A stretch of 64,000 nucleotides of DNA from Glycomyces harbinensis (GTDB taxonomy: Bacteria > Actinomycetota > Actinomycetes > Mycobacteriales > Micromonosporaceae), in NCBI RefSeq assembly GCF_900101745.1, contig NZ_FNAD01000012.1:124001-188000 (forward strand), written 5' to 3'. The notes beneath the pieces are model-generated. The model saw only the letters and a list, made by a program, of their open reading frames with translations. It was not told the DNA's origin and made no database searches. Shown here piece by piece: positions 16,487 through 25,224 of this stretch. Made by a program: the position numbers and the translations under genes. How positions within the stretch are numbered: the stretch's first letter is position 1; each line of letters starts with the position of its first letter.

Positions 16487-17902
16487 ATGGACGTTCTCGA
16501 CTTGGCCCGGATCCAGTTCGGCGTCACGACCGTCTACCACTTCCTCTTCGTGCCCGTCACCATAGGGCTCTCGCTCCTGGTCGCGATCCTCCAGACCCTG
16601 TGGCGCACCACCGGCAAGACCGCCTACCTGCGCGCGACCAAGTTCTGGGGCAAGCTCTTCCTCATCAACATCGCCATGGGCGTGGTCACCGGCATCGTCC
16701 AGGAGTTCCAGTTCGGCATGAACTGGTCGGCCTACTCGCGCTTCGTCGGCGACGTCTTCGGCGCCCCGCTCGCCTTCGAGGCGCTCGTCGCGTTCTTCCT
16801 CGAGTCGACGTTCCTGGGCATCTGGATCTTCGGCTGGGACCGCCTCAAACCGGGCCTGCACCTCGCCTGCATCTGGATGGTCGCCCTCGGCTCCACCGCC
16901 AGCGCCTACTTCATCCTCGCCGCCAACGCGTTCATGCAGAACCCCGTCGGCTACCAGATCAATGAGACCGCCGGACGCGCCGAACTCACCGACTTCGGCG
17001 CCGTCCTCACCAACCCGGTGGTCCTCGCCGCGTTCCCGCACACCGTCTTCGCCGCGTGGCTCACCGCCGGCACCGTGGTCATCGCCGTCTCCGGCTACCA
17101 CTTCATGCACCGCAGGGACCTCGAGGTGCACCGCCCCGCGATGCGCCTGGGCATCCTCACCTCCGTCGTCGCCGGCGTCGGCCTGGTCCTGTCGGGCGAC
17201 CCGCTCGGCAAGGTCATGACCGCCACCCAGCCGATGAAGATGGCCGCCGCCGAAGCGCTGTACCAGACCACGTACAACGCGCCGTTCTCCGTGCTCACCA
17301 TCGGCCCGCTCGACGGGCGCACCGGGACGCCGATCATCGAGATCCCCGGGCTCCTGTCCTTCCTCGGCACCGGCTCGTTCCAAGGCCGCGTCGAAGGCAT
17401 CAACGACCTCAACGCCCAGTACAACGCCCTCTACGGCCCCGGCGACTACATCCCGTACATCCCGCTGACCTACTGGTCGTTCCGGCTCATGATCGGCTTC
17501 GGGATGCTCGCGGTCGCCATGGCCGTCATCGTCTGGTGGTCCACCCGCCGCGGCCGCATGCCGACCCACCGCCTGTTCTGGCCGACCGCGATGTGGATGG
17601 CACTCACCCCGTTCCTCGCCAACAGCGCCGGCTGGCTGTTCACGGAGATGGGCCGCCAGCCCTGGGTCGTGTTCAGCCTCTTCCAGACCAGTGAAGGGGT
17701 CTCGCCGCGCGTCGGCGCGACCACCGTCGTCATCTCGCTCATCGGCTTCACGCTCGTCTACCTGGTGCTGGCCGTCATCGCGCTGAAGCTGTTCATCAAG
17801 TTCGTGAAGGCGGGCCCGCCGAGCGAGGAGGACGCGCTGGCCTCCTCCAGGCCGCCCGACGACTCGGACGACGCCGACAGGCCGATGGCCTTCGCCTACT
17901 GA
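16487..17902 (+). CDS. cydA: Cytochrome bd ubiquinol/menaquinol oxidase subunit I
   Basis: This is the large subunit of the high-affinity cytochrome bd oxidase, about nine membrane spans and 471 residues. It holds the haems and oxidises quinol. It starts LARIQFGVTTVYHFLFVP with the conserved His, and the motif VQEFQFGMNWSAYSRFVGD is typical. The quinol (Q) loop after GKVMTATQPMKM is of the short type, and GRQPW is present near residue 387. ATG 16487 is preferred to ATG 16469 because a GGGGCGG run precedes it. The operon continues with cydB 19 bases on, then cydDC. Confidence 0.95.
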   Translation: MDVLDLARIQFGVTTVYHFLFVPVTIGLSLLVAILQTLWRTTGKTAYLRATKFWGKLFLINIAMGVVTGIVQEFQFGMNWSAYSRFVGDVFGAPLAFEALVAFFLESTFLGIWIFGWDRLKPGLHLACIWMVALGSTASAYFILAANAFMQNPVGYQINETAGRAELTDFGAVLTNPVVLAAFPHTVFAAWLTAGTVVIAVSGYHFMHRRDLEVHRPAMRLGILTSVVAGVGLVLSGDPLGKVMTATQPMKMAAAEALYQTTYNAPFSVLTIGPLDGRTGTPIIEIPGLLSFLGTGSFQGRVEGINDLNAQYNALYGPGDYIPYIPLTYWSFRLMIGFGMLAVAMAVIVWWSTRRGRMPTHRLFWPTAMWMALTPFLANSAGWLFTEMGRQPWVVFSLFQTSEGVSPRVGATTVVISLIGFTLVYLVLAVIALKLFIKFVKAGPPSEEDALASSRPPDDSDDADRPMAFAY

Positions 17903-17921
17903 CCGCCGACTGGGGACGCTC

Positions 17922-18935
17922 ATGGAATTGACGACGATCTGGTTCATTGCCGTCGCGGTCCTGTTCACCGGGTACTTCATCCTGGAGGGCTTCGACTTCG
18001 GGGTCGGGGCGCTGCTGCCGGTGCTCGGGAGGGACGACCGCGAGCGGCGCGCCCTGATCAACACGATCGGGCCGGTCTGGGACGGCAACGAGGTCTGGAT
18101 CATCACCGCCGGCGGGGCCATGTTCGCGGCCTTCCCGCACTGGTACGCGAGCCTGTTCTCCGGGTTCTACCTGCTGCTGTTCGCGATCCTCCTCGCCTTG
18201 ATCGTCCGCGGCGTGGCCTTCGAGTACCGCGGCAAGGGCGAGACGGCGCGGTGGCGGCGCAACTGGGACCGGTGCATCTGGGTCGGCTCGGTCGTCCCGG
18301 CGTTCCTGTGGGGCACGGTCATGGCCAACATCGTGCGCGGGGTGCCGCTGGACGAGAACTTCGACTACACCGGCTCGATCTGGGGGCTCCTCAACGGGTA
18401 CGCGCTGCTGGGCGGGCTGACGACGCTGCTGCTGTTCGCGACGCACGGCGCGTACTTCCTGCACTTGAAGACCGCCGGGGAGCTCTCCGAGCGCGCCCGC
18501 GCCCTCGGCCTCAGACTCGGCGCCGCCGCGGCCGTCCCGGCCCTGGTGTTCCTGATCTGGACGCAGGCCTCCTTCGGGAGCGGGGTCTCGCTGGTGCTCA
18601 TTGTCCTCGCGGTGCTCGCCCTCGTCGCGGGCCTCGCGCTCGACTTCACCGGCCGCGGCGGCTGGGCGTTCGCGGCGACGGCGCTGACGATCGGCCTCGC
18701 CTCGGCGGCCCTGTTCTGCGCCCTGTGGCCGGACGTCCTGCCCTCCACTTCGGACCCCGCGAACGGCCTGAACCGCGAGAACGCCGCGGCCACCGACAAG
18801 ACCCTCGGGATCATGACGTGGGCCGCGCTGGTGTTCCTGCCGATCGTCCTGCTCTACCAGGGGTGGACGTACTGGGTGTTCCGCAGAAGGGTCTCGGTCG
18901 ACCACATCCCCGCGGGCAAGGCGGTGGCGTCATGA
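17922..18935 (+). CDS. cydB: Cytochrome bd oxidase subunit II
   Basis: This 337-residue partner of CydA has about nine membrane spans. The start TTIWFIAVAVLFTGYFILEGFDFG is the family hallmark. GPVWDGNEVWIITAGGAMFAAFP and the RGVAFEYRGK loop are also conserved. It lies 19 bases after cydA, and its stop overlaps the cydD start as ATGA. Subunit II stabilises the complex. Confidence 0.95.
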   Translation: MELTTIWFIAVAVLFTGYFILEGFDFGVGALLPVLGRDDRERRALINTIGPVWDGNEVWIITAGGAMFAAFPHWYASLFSGFYLLLFAILLALIVRGVAFEYRGKGETARWRRNWDRCIWVGSVVPAFLWGTVMANIVRGVPLDENFDYTGSIWGLLNGYALLGGLTTLLLFATHGAYFLHLKTAGELSERARALGLRLGAAAAVPALVFLIWTQASFGSGVSLVLIVLAVLALVAGLALDFTGRGGWAFAATALTIGLASAALFCALWPDVLPSTSDPANGLNRENAAATDKTLGIMTWAALVFLPIVLLYQGWTYWVFRRRVSVDHIPAGKAVAS

Positions 18936-20635
18936 CCGCGCTCGCGCCGAACCGGACCCGCGGCTCCTTCGACCGCCGCCTCCTGCACCGCGCCCGGGGC
19001 GCCACCGCCTACATCGGCGTGTGCGCCGCGCTCGGCCTCGTCCAGACCGCGTGCGTGGTCGCGGGGGCCTACTTCACCGCGAGCGTCGTCGCCGGCGCCT
19101 TCGCGGGCGGCGAGGACCTCGCCGCACTGTCGCCGCAGATCATCGCGCTCGCCGCGGTCCTGGCCGCGCGGGCCCTGCTCGCCTCCGTCCAGGAGGCGGC
19201 CGCGCACCGCGCCGCCGCCGGCGTCAAGTCCGGGCTGCGCCGCCAGGCGCTCGAACAGCTCATGCGCCTGCCCTCGGGCACGCACCACACCGGCGAGGCC
19301 GCCCAGCTCCTCGTCCGCGGCATCGACGCGCTCGACGACTACTTCGCGCGGTACCTGCCGCAGCTGGTGCTCGCGGCCGTCGTCCCGGTCGGAATCCTGG
19401 CGGTCATGCTCGCCGTCTACCCGCCCGCGGCGCTCATCGTGCTCGCGACGCTGCCGCTCATCCCGGTCTTCGGCATCCTCATCGGCCGCTACACGCAGAC
19501 CCGGGCCGACCGCCAGTGGGCCGCGACCTCCCGCCTGGCGCACCACTTCGCCGACCTGGTGGCCGGGCTGCCGACCCTGAAGGCGTTCGGGCGGGCCGCG
19601 CGGCAGACCGGGGCCATCGAGGTCACCACCGGCGAGTACCGCCGCCGCTCGATGTCGCTGTTGCGCATCGCGTTCTGCTCGGCCCTGGTCCTCGAACTGG
19701 CCGCGAGCCTGTCGGTCGCCGTCGTGGCCGTGACCGTCGGCGTCGACCTCGTCCACGGCGGCATGACCGGCGTTCTCGGGCTCCAGACGGCGCTGCTGGT
19801 GCTCATCCTCGCCCCCGAGGCGTACCTGCCGCTGCGCAACGTCGGCGCCCACTACCACGCCAGCGCCGAGGGCCTGGCCGCCGCCGAGAAGGTCTTCGCG
19901 ATCCTCGCCGAACGGCCCGAAGACGCCCCGCCGGCACCGTCCGGGACCCCCGCCGCCACCGGCGCCACCGCGATCACCAGTGCCGCGCACCTGCGCACGC
20001 CGCTGGGTCGGGCGCCCACGATCCAGTTCCGCCGCACCGTCTTCGCCTATCCGGGACGCGAACCGCTCCCGGAGCTGAGCCTCACGGTCCCGGCCGGGCA
20101 GACCACCGTCCTGACCGCGCGCTCGGGCGCGGGCAAGTCGACGCTCATGGCCGCGCTGCTGGGATTCCGCCGGCCCGTGTCCGGCTCGATCAGCTTCGAC
20201 GACACCGACCTGACCGTGCTCGACCTCGCCGCCGTGCGCCGCACGATCGCGTGGCTCCCGCAGCGGCCCGTCCTCATCGACGGCACCGTGGCCGAGAACG
20301 TGCGCCTGGCCGCGCCCGGCGACATCTCGGACCCGGCCCTGGCCAAGGCCATCGCCGCCGCCCACGCGCCCGATCCGCGCCGCCGCGTCGCGGCCGACGG
20401 CTCGGGCCTCTCCGCCGGGGAGGCCGCCCGGGTCGGCCTCGCTCGGCTCCTGCTGCGCGCCGACCTGCTCGACCCGCCGATCCTGCTCCTGGACGAGCCC
20501 ACCGCGCACCTCGACACCGACACCGAGGTAGCCGTACTCGCATCGCTCGCGCCCTACCGCGAATCGCGGACCGTCCTGATCGCCTCCCACCGCTCCGCGG
20601 TGCGCGCGATCGCCGACCGAGAGGTGGACTGGTGA
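18932..20635 (+). CDS. cydD: Thiol reductant ABC exporter subunit CydD
   Basis: This half-transporter of 567 residues, paired with CydC, is needed to assemble cytochrome bd by exporting glutathione, cysteine or (in actinobacteria) another thiol. Six membrane helices occupy roughly residues 20-310. The ATPase half has Walker A SGAGKST, the signature LSAGEAARVGLAR (slightly variant, SAGE for SGGQ) and Walker B LLLDEPTAHLD. A Pro/Ala-rich linker joins the halves. It overlaps cydB by four bases and cydC by one base (TGATG), so translation is coupled. Confidence 0.92.
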   Translation: MTALAPNRTRGSFDRRLLHRARGATAYIGVCAALGLVQTACVVAGAYFTASVVAGAFAGGEDLAALSPQIIALAAVLAARALLASVQEAAAHRAAAGVKSGLRRQALEQLMRLPSGTHHTGEAAQLLVRGIDALDDYFARYLPQLVLAAVVPVGILAVMLAVYPPAALIVLATLPLIPVFGILIGRYTQTRADRQWAATSRLAHHFADLVAGLPTLKAFGRAARQTGAIEVTTGEYRRRSMSLLRIAFCSALVLELAASLSVAVVAVTVGVDLVHGGMTGVLGLQTALLVLILAPEAYLPLRNVGAHYHASAEGLAAAEKVFAILAERPEDAPPAPSGTPAATGATAITSAAHLRTPLGRAPTIQFRRTVFAYPGREPLPELSLTVPAGQTTVLTARSGAGKSTLMAALLGFRRPVSGSISFDDTDLTVLDLAAVRRTIAWLPQRPVLIDGTVAENVRLAAPGDISDPALAKAIAAAHAPDPRRRVAADGSGLSAGEAARVGLARLLLRADLLDPPILLLDEPTAHLDTDTEVAVLASLAPYRESRTVLIASHRSAVRAIADREVDW

Positions 20636-22398
20636 TGTTCCCACGCCGTCCTTTGTCCCAGTGGCGCAACGCGATCGCACTCGAACTCGGCCTCGGCGCC
20701 GTGCTCGGGGCCCTCGCCCAGCTCAGTGCGCTCGCGCTCCTGGCCGTCGCCGCCTACCTCATCTCCCGGGCCTGGCAGCAGCCGCCGATCCTCTACCTGA
20801 TGGTCGCCATCACCTCGGTGCGGCTGTTCGGCATCAGCCGCGGCGTCCTGCGCTACGCCGAACGCCTCGTCTCCCACGACGCGGCCTTCCGCGGCCTCGA
20901 ACGCCTCCGCATCGCCGTGTGGCGCAAGCTCATCCGCCTCGCGCCCGCCGGCATCCCCGTATGGCGCTCGGGCGACCTCCAGGCCCGCGTCGTCGACGAC
21001 GTCGACGGCGTCGGCGACCGGTGGCTGCGCGGCGCCCTCCCCGTCACCAGCGCCTGCATCGTCGCGGCCGCCGCCGTCGCCCTCCAGGCCACGCTCCTGC
21101 CCGCCGCCGGGGCGATACTCGCCGCGGCCCTGCTCGCCGCCGCCCTCGGCGGGCCCGCGCTCGCCTCGTGGTCCTCGCGGATCGCCTTGCGCGCCACCAG
21201 GGACGCCCGCGGCGACCTCACCGAAGGCGTCCGCTCCTGCCTGCACGGCCGCGAAGAGCTCGTCGCCGCCGGCACCGACGCCGTCGCCCTCGAACGCGTA
21301 GTCGAGGTCGAAAACCGCCTACGGGTCGCCCAAGCCCGCATCGCCTGGACCGCCGGACTCGGCCAGGCCGTGGGCCTCGCCGCCATGGCCGCCGCGCTCA
21401 TCGGCGCACTGTGGACCGGGGTGCCCGCCGTCGCCGCCGGCACCCTCGACGGCGTCCTGCTCGCCGTCGTCGCGCTCGTGCCCCTCGCCGCGTTCGAACC
21501 CGTCCTGGCCCTGCCCGCCGCCGCCCAGCAGACCGCCGTCGCCAAAGCCTGCGGCAAGCGGCTCCTCGACATCACCCGCGCACCCGAACCGCGGCCCGAC
21601 CCCGCCGAGCCCATGGAGTTCGAACCCAACCCGCTCGGCGGCCCGCCCTACATCGAGATCAAGCGGCTCTCCGTCACCTGGCCCGGCAGCGACACGCCCG
21701 CCCTCCACGGCTTCGACCTCACCGTCCAGCCCGGCGAGCGCGTCGCCGTCATGGGCCCCTCCGGCTCCGGCAAGTCCACGCTCGCGGCCGCGCTCATGGG
21801 ATTCCTGCCCTACGAGGGCAGCCTGCGCTTCGGCGGCGTCGAACTCTCCGAGTACGACGGCGACGACATCCGCCGCACCGTCGGCCTGTGCTCCCAGGAC
21901 GCCCACATCTTCGACACCACGCTCGCCGAGAACCTCCGCCTCGCCCGGCCCTCCGCCACCGACGACGACCTCGTCCGCGCCCTGCGCTGGGCCGGCCTGC
22001 GCGACTGGCTCGACGGCCTCGACCGCGCCGCCCGAGACGACGCCCCCGACGACGGCGCTCCCGCGGACCGCCCCGGCGCCGGCCTCCAGACCCGCCTGGG
22101 CGAACACGGCCGCGCCGTCTCCGGCGGCGAGCGGGGCCGCATCGCCCTCGCCCGCTGCCTCCTGGCCGACCGCGAAGTCCTCGTCCTCGACGAACCCGAC
22201 GCCCACCTCGACGCCGCCACCGCCGCACGCGTACTCCGCACCACCGCCGCCGCTCTTGAAGGCAAGACCGCGATCGTGATCACGCACCGGCCGCTCCCCG
22301 ACGGAGTGGTCGACCGCGTCGTCCATCTGGGCGCGCCCGTGCCGACACCACGTGACGCGCCGAACAACCGACTATTGGACGTCGCTCCCGCTGGGTAG
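20635..22398 (+). CDS. cydC: Thiol reductant ABC exporter subunit CydC
   Basis: This is the 587-residue second half of the CydDC exporter. The start ALAQLSALALLAVAAYLISRAWQQPPILYLM and the segment FGISRGVLRYAERLVSHDAAFR (partly quoted) are typical of CydC. The ATPase has Walker A GPSGSGKST, signature VSGGERGRIALAR and Walker B VLDEPDAHLD. An acidic insert (DDAPDDGAPADRPGAG) precedes the signature and looks like an unstructured loop. A weak hairpin follows at 22443-22467. It is the last gene of cydABCD. Confidence 0.92.
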   Translation: MFPRRPLSQWRNAIALELGLGAVLGALAQLSALALLAVAAYLISRAWQQPPILYLMVAITSVRLFGISRGVLRYAERLVSHDAAFRGLERLRIAVWRKLIRLAPAGIPVWRSGDLQARVVDDVDGVGDRWLRGALPVTSACIVAAAAVALQATLLPAAGAILAAALLAAALGGPALASWSSRIALRATRDARGDLTEGVRSCLHGREELVAAGTDAVALERVVEVENRLRVAQARIAWTAGLGQAVGLAAMAAALIGALWTGVPAVAAGTLDGVLLAVVALVPLAAFEPVLALPAAAQQTAVAKACGKRLLDITRAPEPRPDPAEPMEFEPNPLGGPPYIEIKRLSVTWPGSDTPALHGFDLTVQPGERVAVMGPSGSGKSTLAAALMGFLPYEGSLRFGGVELSEYDGDDIRRTVGLCSQDAHIFDTTLAENLRLARPSATDDDLVRALRWAGLRDWLDGLDRAARDDAPDDGAPADRPGAGLQTRLGEHGRAVSGGERGRIALARCLLADREVLVLDEPDAHLDAATAARVLRTTAAALEGKTAIVITHRPLPDGVVDRVVHLGAPVPTPRDAPNNRLLDVAPAG

Positions 22399-22442
22399 AC
22401 TCCCGAAACGGTGACACCGAGATCGACCCGGTGGAACGACCC

Positions 22443-22467
22443 GACGGCCCCCGCCCGGGAGGCCGTC
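22443..22467 (+). terminator. Possible terminator after cydC
   Basis: GACGGCC (22443-22449) pairs with GGCCGTC (22461-22467) around an 11-base loop, 45 bases after the cydC stop. No T tract follows, so it may be an intergenic hairpin only. Confidence 0.35.
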
Positions 22468-22498
22468 ACACTTGAATCACTAAGGCTTTGATGCAGCA

Positions 22499-23140
22499 GT
22501 GAACGAATCTGCGCCCATGACCGGGACCCAGGCTCCGAGCTCCGGACAGCGCTGGCCCGAGGGCTGGACCAAACTCCACGTCTACTTGACCGACCTCGAC
22601 CAGGTCAAGGCGGTCGCCGAGTCCTACCGGGACGTCATCGACCTCACCGCGGGCGACCGGCCCGTGCCGCACGAATGGCTCCACGCCACCGTCGCCTCCG
22701 TCGAGTGCGACGCCGCCGGCATCGACGCCCCGACCACGCTCAAGCTCATCGCTCGCCTGCGCGAGAAGGCCGCCCTGATCCCGGCCTTCCAGCTCACCGT
22801 CGGACCCGCGCTGGCCGCCACCGGCGCGATCATGCTCGACACCTTCCCCGACAGCGCCTTCAACACGCTCGTCGACGCGTGCGTCGAGGGCGTCAACGAC
22901 ATCGTCGAAGGCGACGTCGGGCGCCCCTGCGGCGGACCCGGACACGTCTCCCTGTCCTACCGGGCCGATGACGTGGGCGTCGACCGCCAGCGCGGGGCGA
23001 TCCAGAACAAGCTCCGCGACGTCCGCCCCGGTAGGACCGAAATCACCGTCACCGGGGTAGACCTCGTCCGAGTCATCCAATCCGACGACGCGTCCACCTA
23101 CACCTGGAAACACGTCGCACGGATTCCCTTGGGGGAGTAA
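22499..23140 (+). CDS. 2H-phosphoesterase/2'-5' RNA ligase-like protein
   Basis: This is a 213-residue soluble protein with two H-x-T/S motifs, HATVAS (about residue 60) and HVSLSY (about 157). They lie in the positions expected for the 2H phosphoesterase superfamily, whose members hydrolyse 2',3'-cyclic phosphates. The second motif has Ser rather than Thr. The start is either GTG 22499 or ATG 22517, and neither has a clear ribosome-binding site. It stands alone between cydC and the Stealth gene. The function is inferred from the paired motif only, and overall similarity to characterised ligases is low. Confidence 0.6.
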   Translation: MNESAPMTGTQAPSSGQRWPEGWTKLHVYLTDLDQVKAVAESYRDVIDLTAGDRPVPHEWLHATVASVECDAAGIDAPTTLKLIARLREKAALIPAFQLTVGPALAATGAIMLDTFPDSAFNTLVDACVEGVNDIVEGDVGRPCGGPGHVSLSYRADDVGVDRQRGAIQNKLRDVRPGRTEITVTGVDLVRVIQSDDASTYTWKHVARIPLGE

Positions 23141-23375
23141 GCATCTCGTCTGCCTCACGGGCGTCGCCGACCGGCGGCGCCCGTTGCAGTTGACGGTTCC
23201 GACAACGATCTGACACCATTTTGTCACTGGCCTGTGGCCTACTGTTGAGGTAAGAGTCTTAGCCCGGCCACGTGGCGTTCAGGCGTGGTCATCGGAGACC
23301 CGCCTCCACCCTGCCGGTAGCAGTTCCCGGTCACCACCGGGGCGGCGATGAGCCGTGAGCGTCAGGAGGTGTCGA

Positions 23376-25070
23376 TTGTTCGCAGACAATGACCGTCGCA
23401 TCGCAACCCGAGCGACAGATTTCGTTCCCCCGCTTGAGGAAGCGGTGGGACGCACCGAGCCCCGTCCCATCGAGCCGCCCACGATCAAAGCCGTCACCGA
23501 ACCGTACGGCTACTTCACCGACCTCGAGGCCGCCCACGTCCTCCACGGCGGCGAGATCCGGCCCGCCTACACCCTCGCCCAGGCCACGCCGCTCGAAGTG
23601 TGGCGGCGCAACCTCGAGATCGTCACCGCCATCCTCACCGCCGCCGGCATCGACTTCTTCTCCGTGCCCGGCTTCAGCATCACCCGCCCGGTCCTCGGCG
23701 TCGACGCCGCCGACCGCCAGCGGGTGTGCACCGCGCTGGCGATGCTGTGCGAATCGACGGGCGGGCGCCTCTCCGTGCCCGAGCCGGCCTTCCGCGAATC
23801 GGAACTCGGCCTCGACCGACCCCTGTGGGCGCAGCGCGCCGACATGGGCGACGTGCCGATGATCCGGGCCGACTGGCTGTGGACCGACGCGGGCCGCGAC
23901 CTGGTCTTCGGCGCCGACTACGGCTGCGACATCGAGTTCTGGTCCGACACCGGCGACGGCCACCTGCTCGCCCCCAGGCACAACCGGATCACCCCGGTCG
24001 TCCGCCGCGACGGCGCCCGCGTCTCCGCTCCCGGCCGCTTCTTCACGGCCCTCGGATCGGGCCCGCGCGCGGTCCTGCCGTCGGTGGCGACCCGCTCGGA
24101 GTTCGGCGTCCCCGGGCCCGACCACGTGGGCTTCCCGATCGACGTGGTCTACACGTGGGTCGACGGCTCCGACCACGGGTGGCTGCGCCGCCGCGCCGAG
24201 GCCGACCAGTCTCCGTACCACGTCGAGTCCGCCAGTGTGGCGCGCTTCCTCGACCGCGAGGAGCTGCGGTTCTCACTGCGCTCGCTGCACTTGAACGCGC
24301 CGTGGGTGCGCCACGTGTACCTGGTGACCGACCAGCAGCGCCCGCACTGGCTCGACGACGAGGCGCCGGGCCTGACGGTCGTGGACCACCGCGACCTGTT
24401 CGACGACCCCGACTGCCTGCCGACGTTCAACTCACACGCGATCGAGACGCAGCTGCACCGCATCGAGGGGCTCAGCGAGCACTTCCTGTACTTCAACGAC
24501 GACATGTTCGTGGGCCTGCCGATCGGGCCGCAGCTGTTCTTCGAGCCCAACGGGCTGGCGAAGTTCTTCCCCGCCCAGACGTTCGTCGGCATGGACCCGG
24601 TGAGCGTGTCCGACTCGCCGCCGAACGCGGCGTTCAAGAACGACCGGGCGCTCATCGAGCGGGCCTTCGGGCGGACGATCTCGCGGATGATGAAGCACGT
24701 GCCGTACCCGTTGCAGCGCAGCGTGCTCGCGGAGATGGCGAAGGAATTCGACGAGGACCTGGCGCGCACCGCCAGGAGCGCCTTCCGCGACGTCACGGAC
24801 GTCTCGGCGGTGACGCTCCAGCACTACTACGCGTACCTGTCGGGCCGGGCCGTGGCCGGGCAGGCCAAGGTCGCGTACGTGGAGCTGGGCATGCCCGACG
24901 TGGCCGAGCACCTGGAGCTGCTGCTGGAGCGGCGCGACCGGGAGACGTTCTGCATCAACGACGCCGGGCTCCCGCCGGAGCTGGCCGAGGAGCGCTCGGC
25001 GATGATGCTGCGATTCCTGGAGTCGTACTTCCCGGTGACCTCCCCGTGGGAGAAGGCGCTGGCGTTCTAG
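23376..25070 (+). CDS. Stealth-family sugar-phosphate transferase
   Basis: This is a 564-residue protein of the Stealth family, enzymes that transfer sugar-1-phosphate units to build phosphoglycan capsule or teichoic-like polymers. The conserved regions appear in order: CR1 IDVVYTWVDGSD, CR2 RFSLRSLHLNAPWVRHVYLVTD (partly quoted), CR3 with HFLYFNDDMFVG, and a C-terminal CR4 ending YFPVTSPWEKALAF. An N-terminal domain of about 240 residues precedes CR1. The start is TTG 23376 with AGGAGGT five bases upstream; an earlier GTG at 23355 lacks a site. It ends at a strong shared terminator. No other capsule gene is adjacent. Confidence 0.88.
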   Translation: MFADNDRRIATRATDFVPPLEEAVGRTEPRPIEPPTIKAVTEPYGYFTDLEAAHVLHGGEIRPAYTLAQATPLEVWRRNLEIVTAILTAAGIDFFSVPGFSITRPVLGVDAADRQRVCTALAMLCESTGGRLSVPEPAFRESELGLDRPLWAQRADMGDVPMIRADWLWTDAGRDLVFGADYGCDIEFWSDTGDGHLLAPRHNRITPVVRRDGARVSAPGRFFTALGSGPRAVLPSVATRSEFGVPGPDHVGFPIDVVYTWVDGSDHGWLRRRAEADQSPYHVESASVARFLDREELRFSLRSLHLNAPWVRHVYLVTDQQRPHWLDDEAPGLTVVDHRDLFDDPDCLPTFNSHAIETQLHRIEGLSEHFLYFNDDMFVGLPIGPQLFFEPNGLAKFFPAQTFVGMDPVSVSDSPPNAAFKNDRALIERAFGRTISRMMKHVPYPLQRSVLAEMAKEFDEDLARTARSAFRDVTDVSAVTLQHYYAYLSGRAVAGQAKVAYVELGMPDVAEHLELLLERRDRETFCINDAGLPPELAEERSAMMLRFLESYFPVTSPWEKALAF

Positions 25071-25175
25071 CGGTGCCGAGCGACGCTCGCGAACGGTCCG
25101 TGTCGGACCCGGCTCGTAGCGTTGAACATGGGGGTCCCCCCTCGGGGACATAACGTCCATTTCGGATTCACATGC

Positions 25176-25214
25176 ATGACTGCGGGGCCGGGCATCGCCC
25201 GGCCCCGCAGTCAT
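25176..25214. terminator. Bidirectional terminator with an 18-bp perfect stem
   Basis: ATGACTGCGGGGCCGGGC (25176-25193) pairs perfectly with GCCCGGCCCCGCAGTCAT (25197-25214) around an ATC loop. It lies between the convergent Stealth and M3 peptidase genes. Confidence 0.8.
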
Positions 25215-25224
25215 GTCCGCGTCG

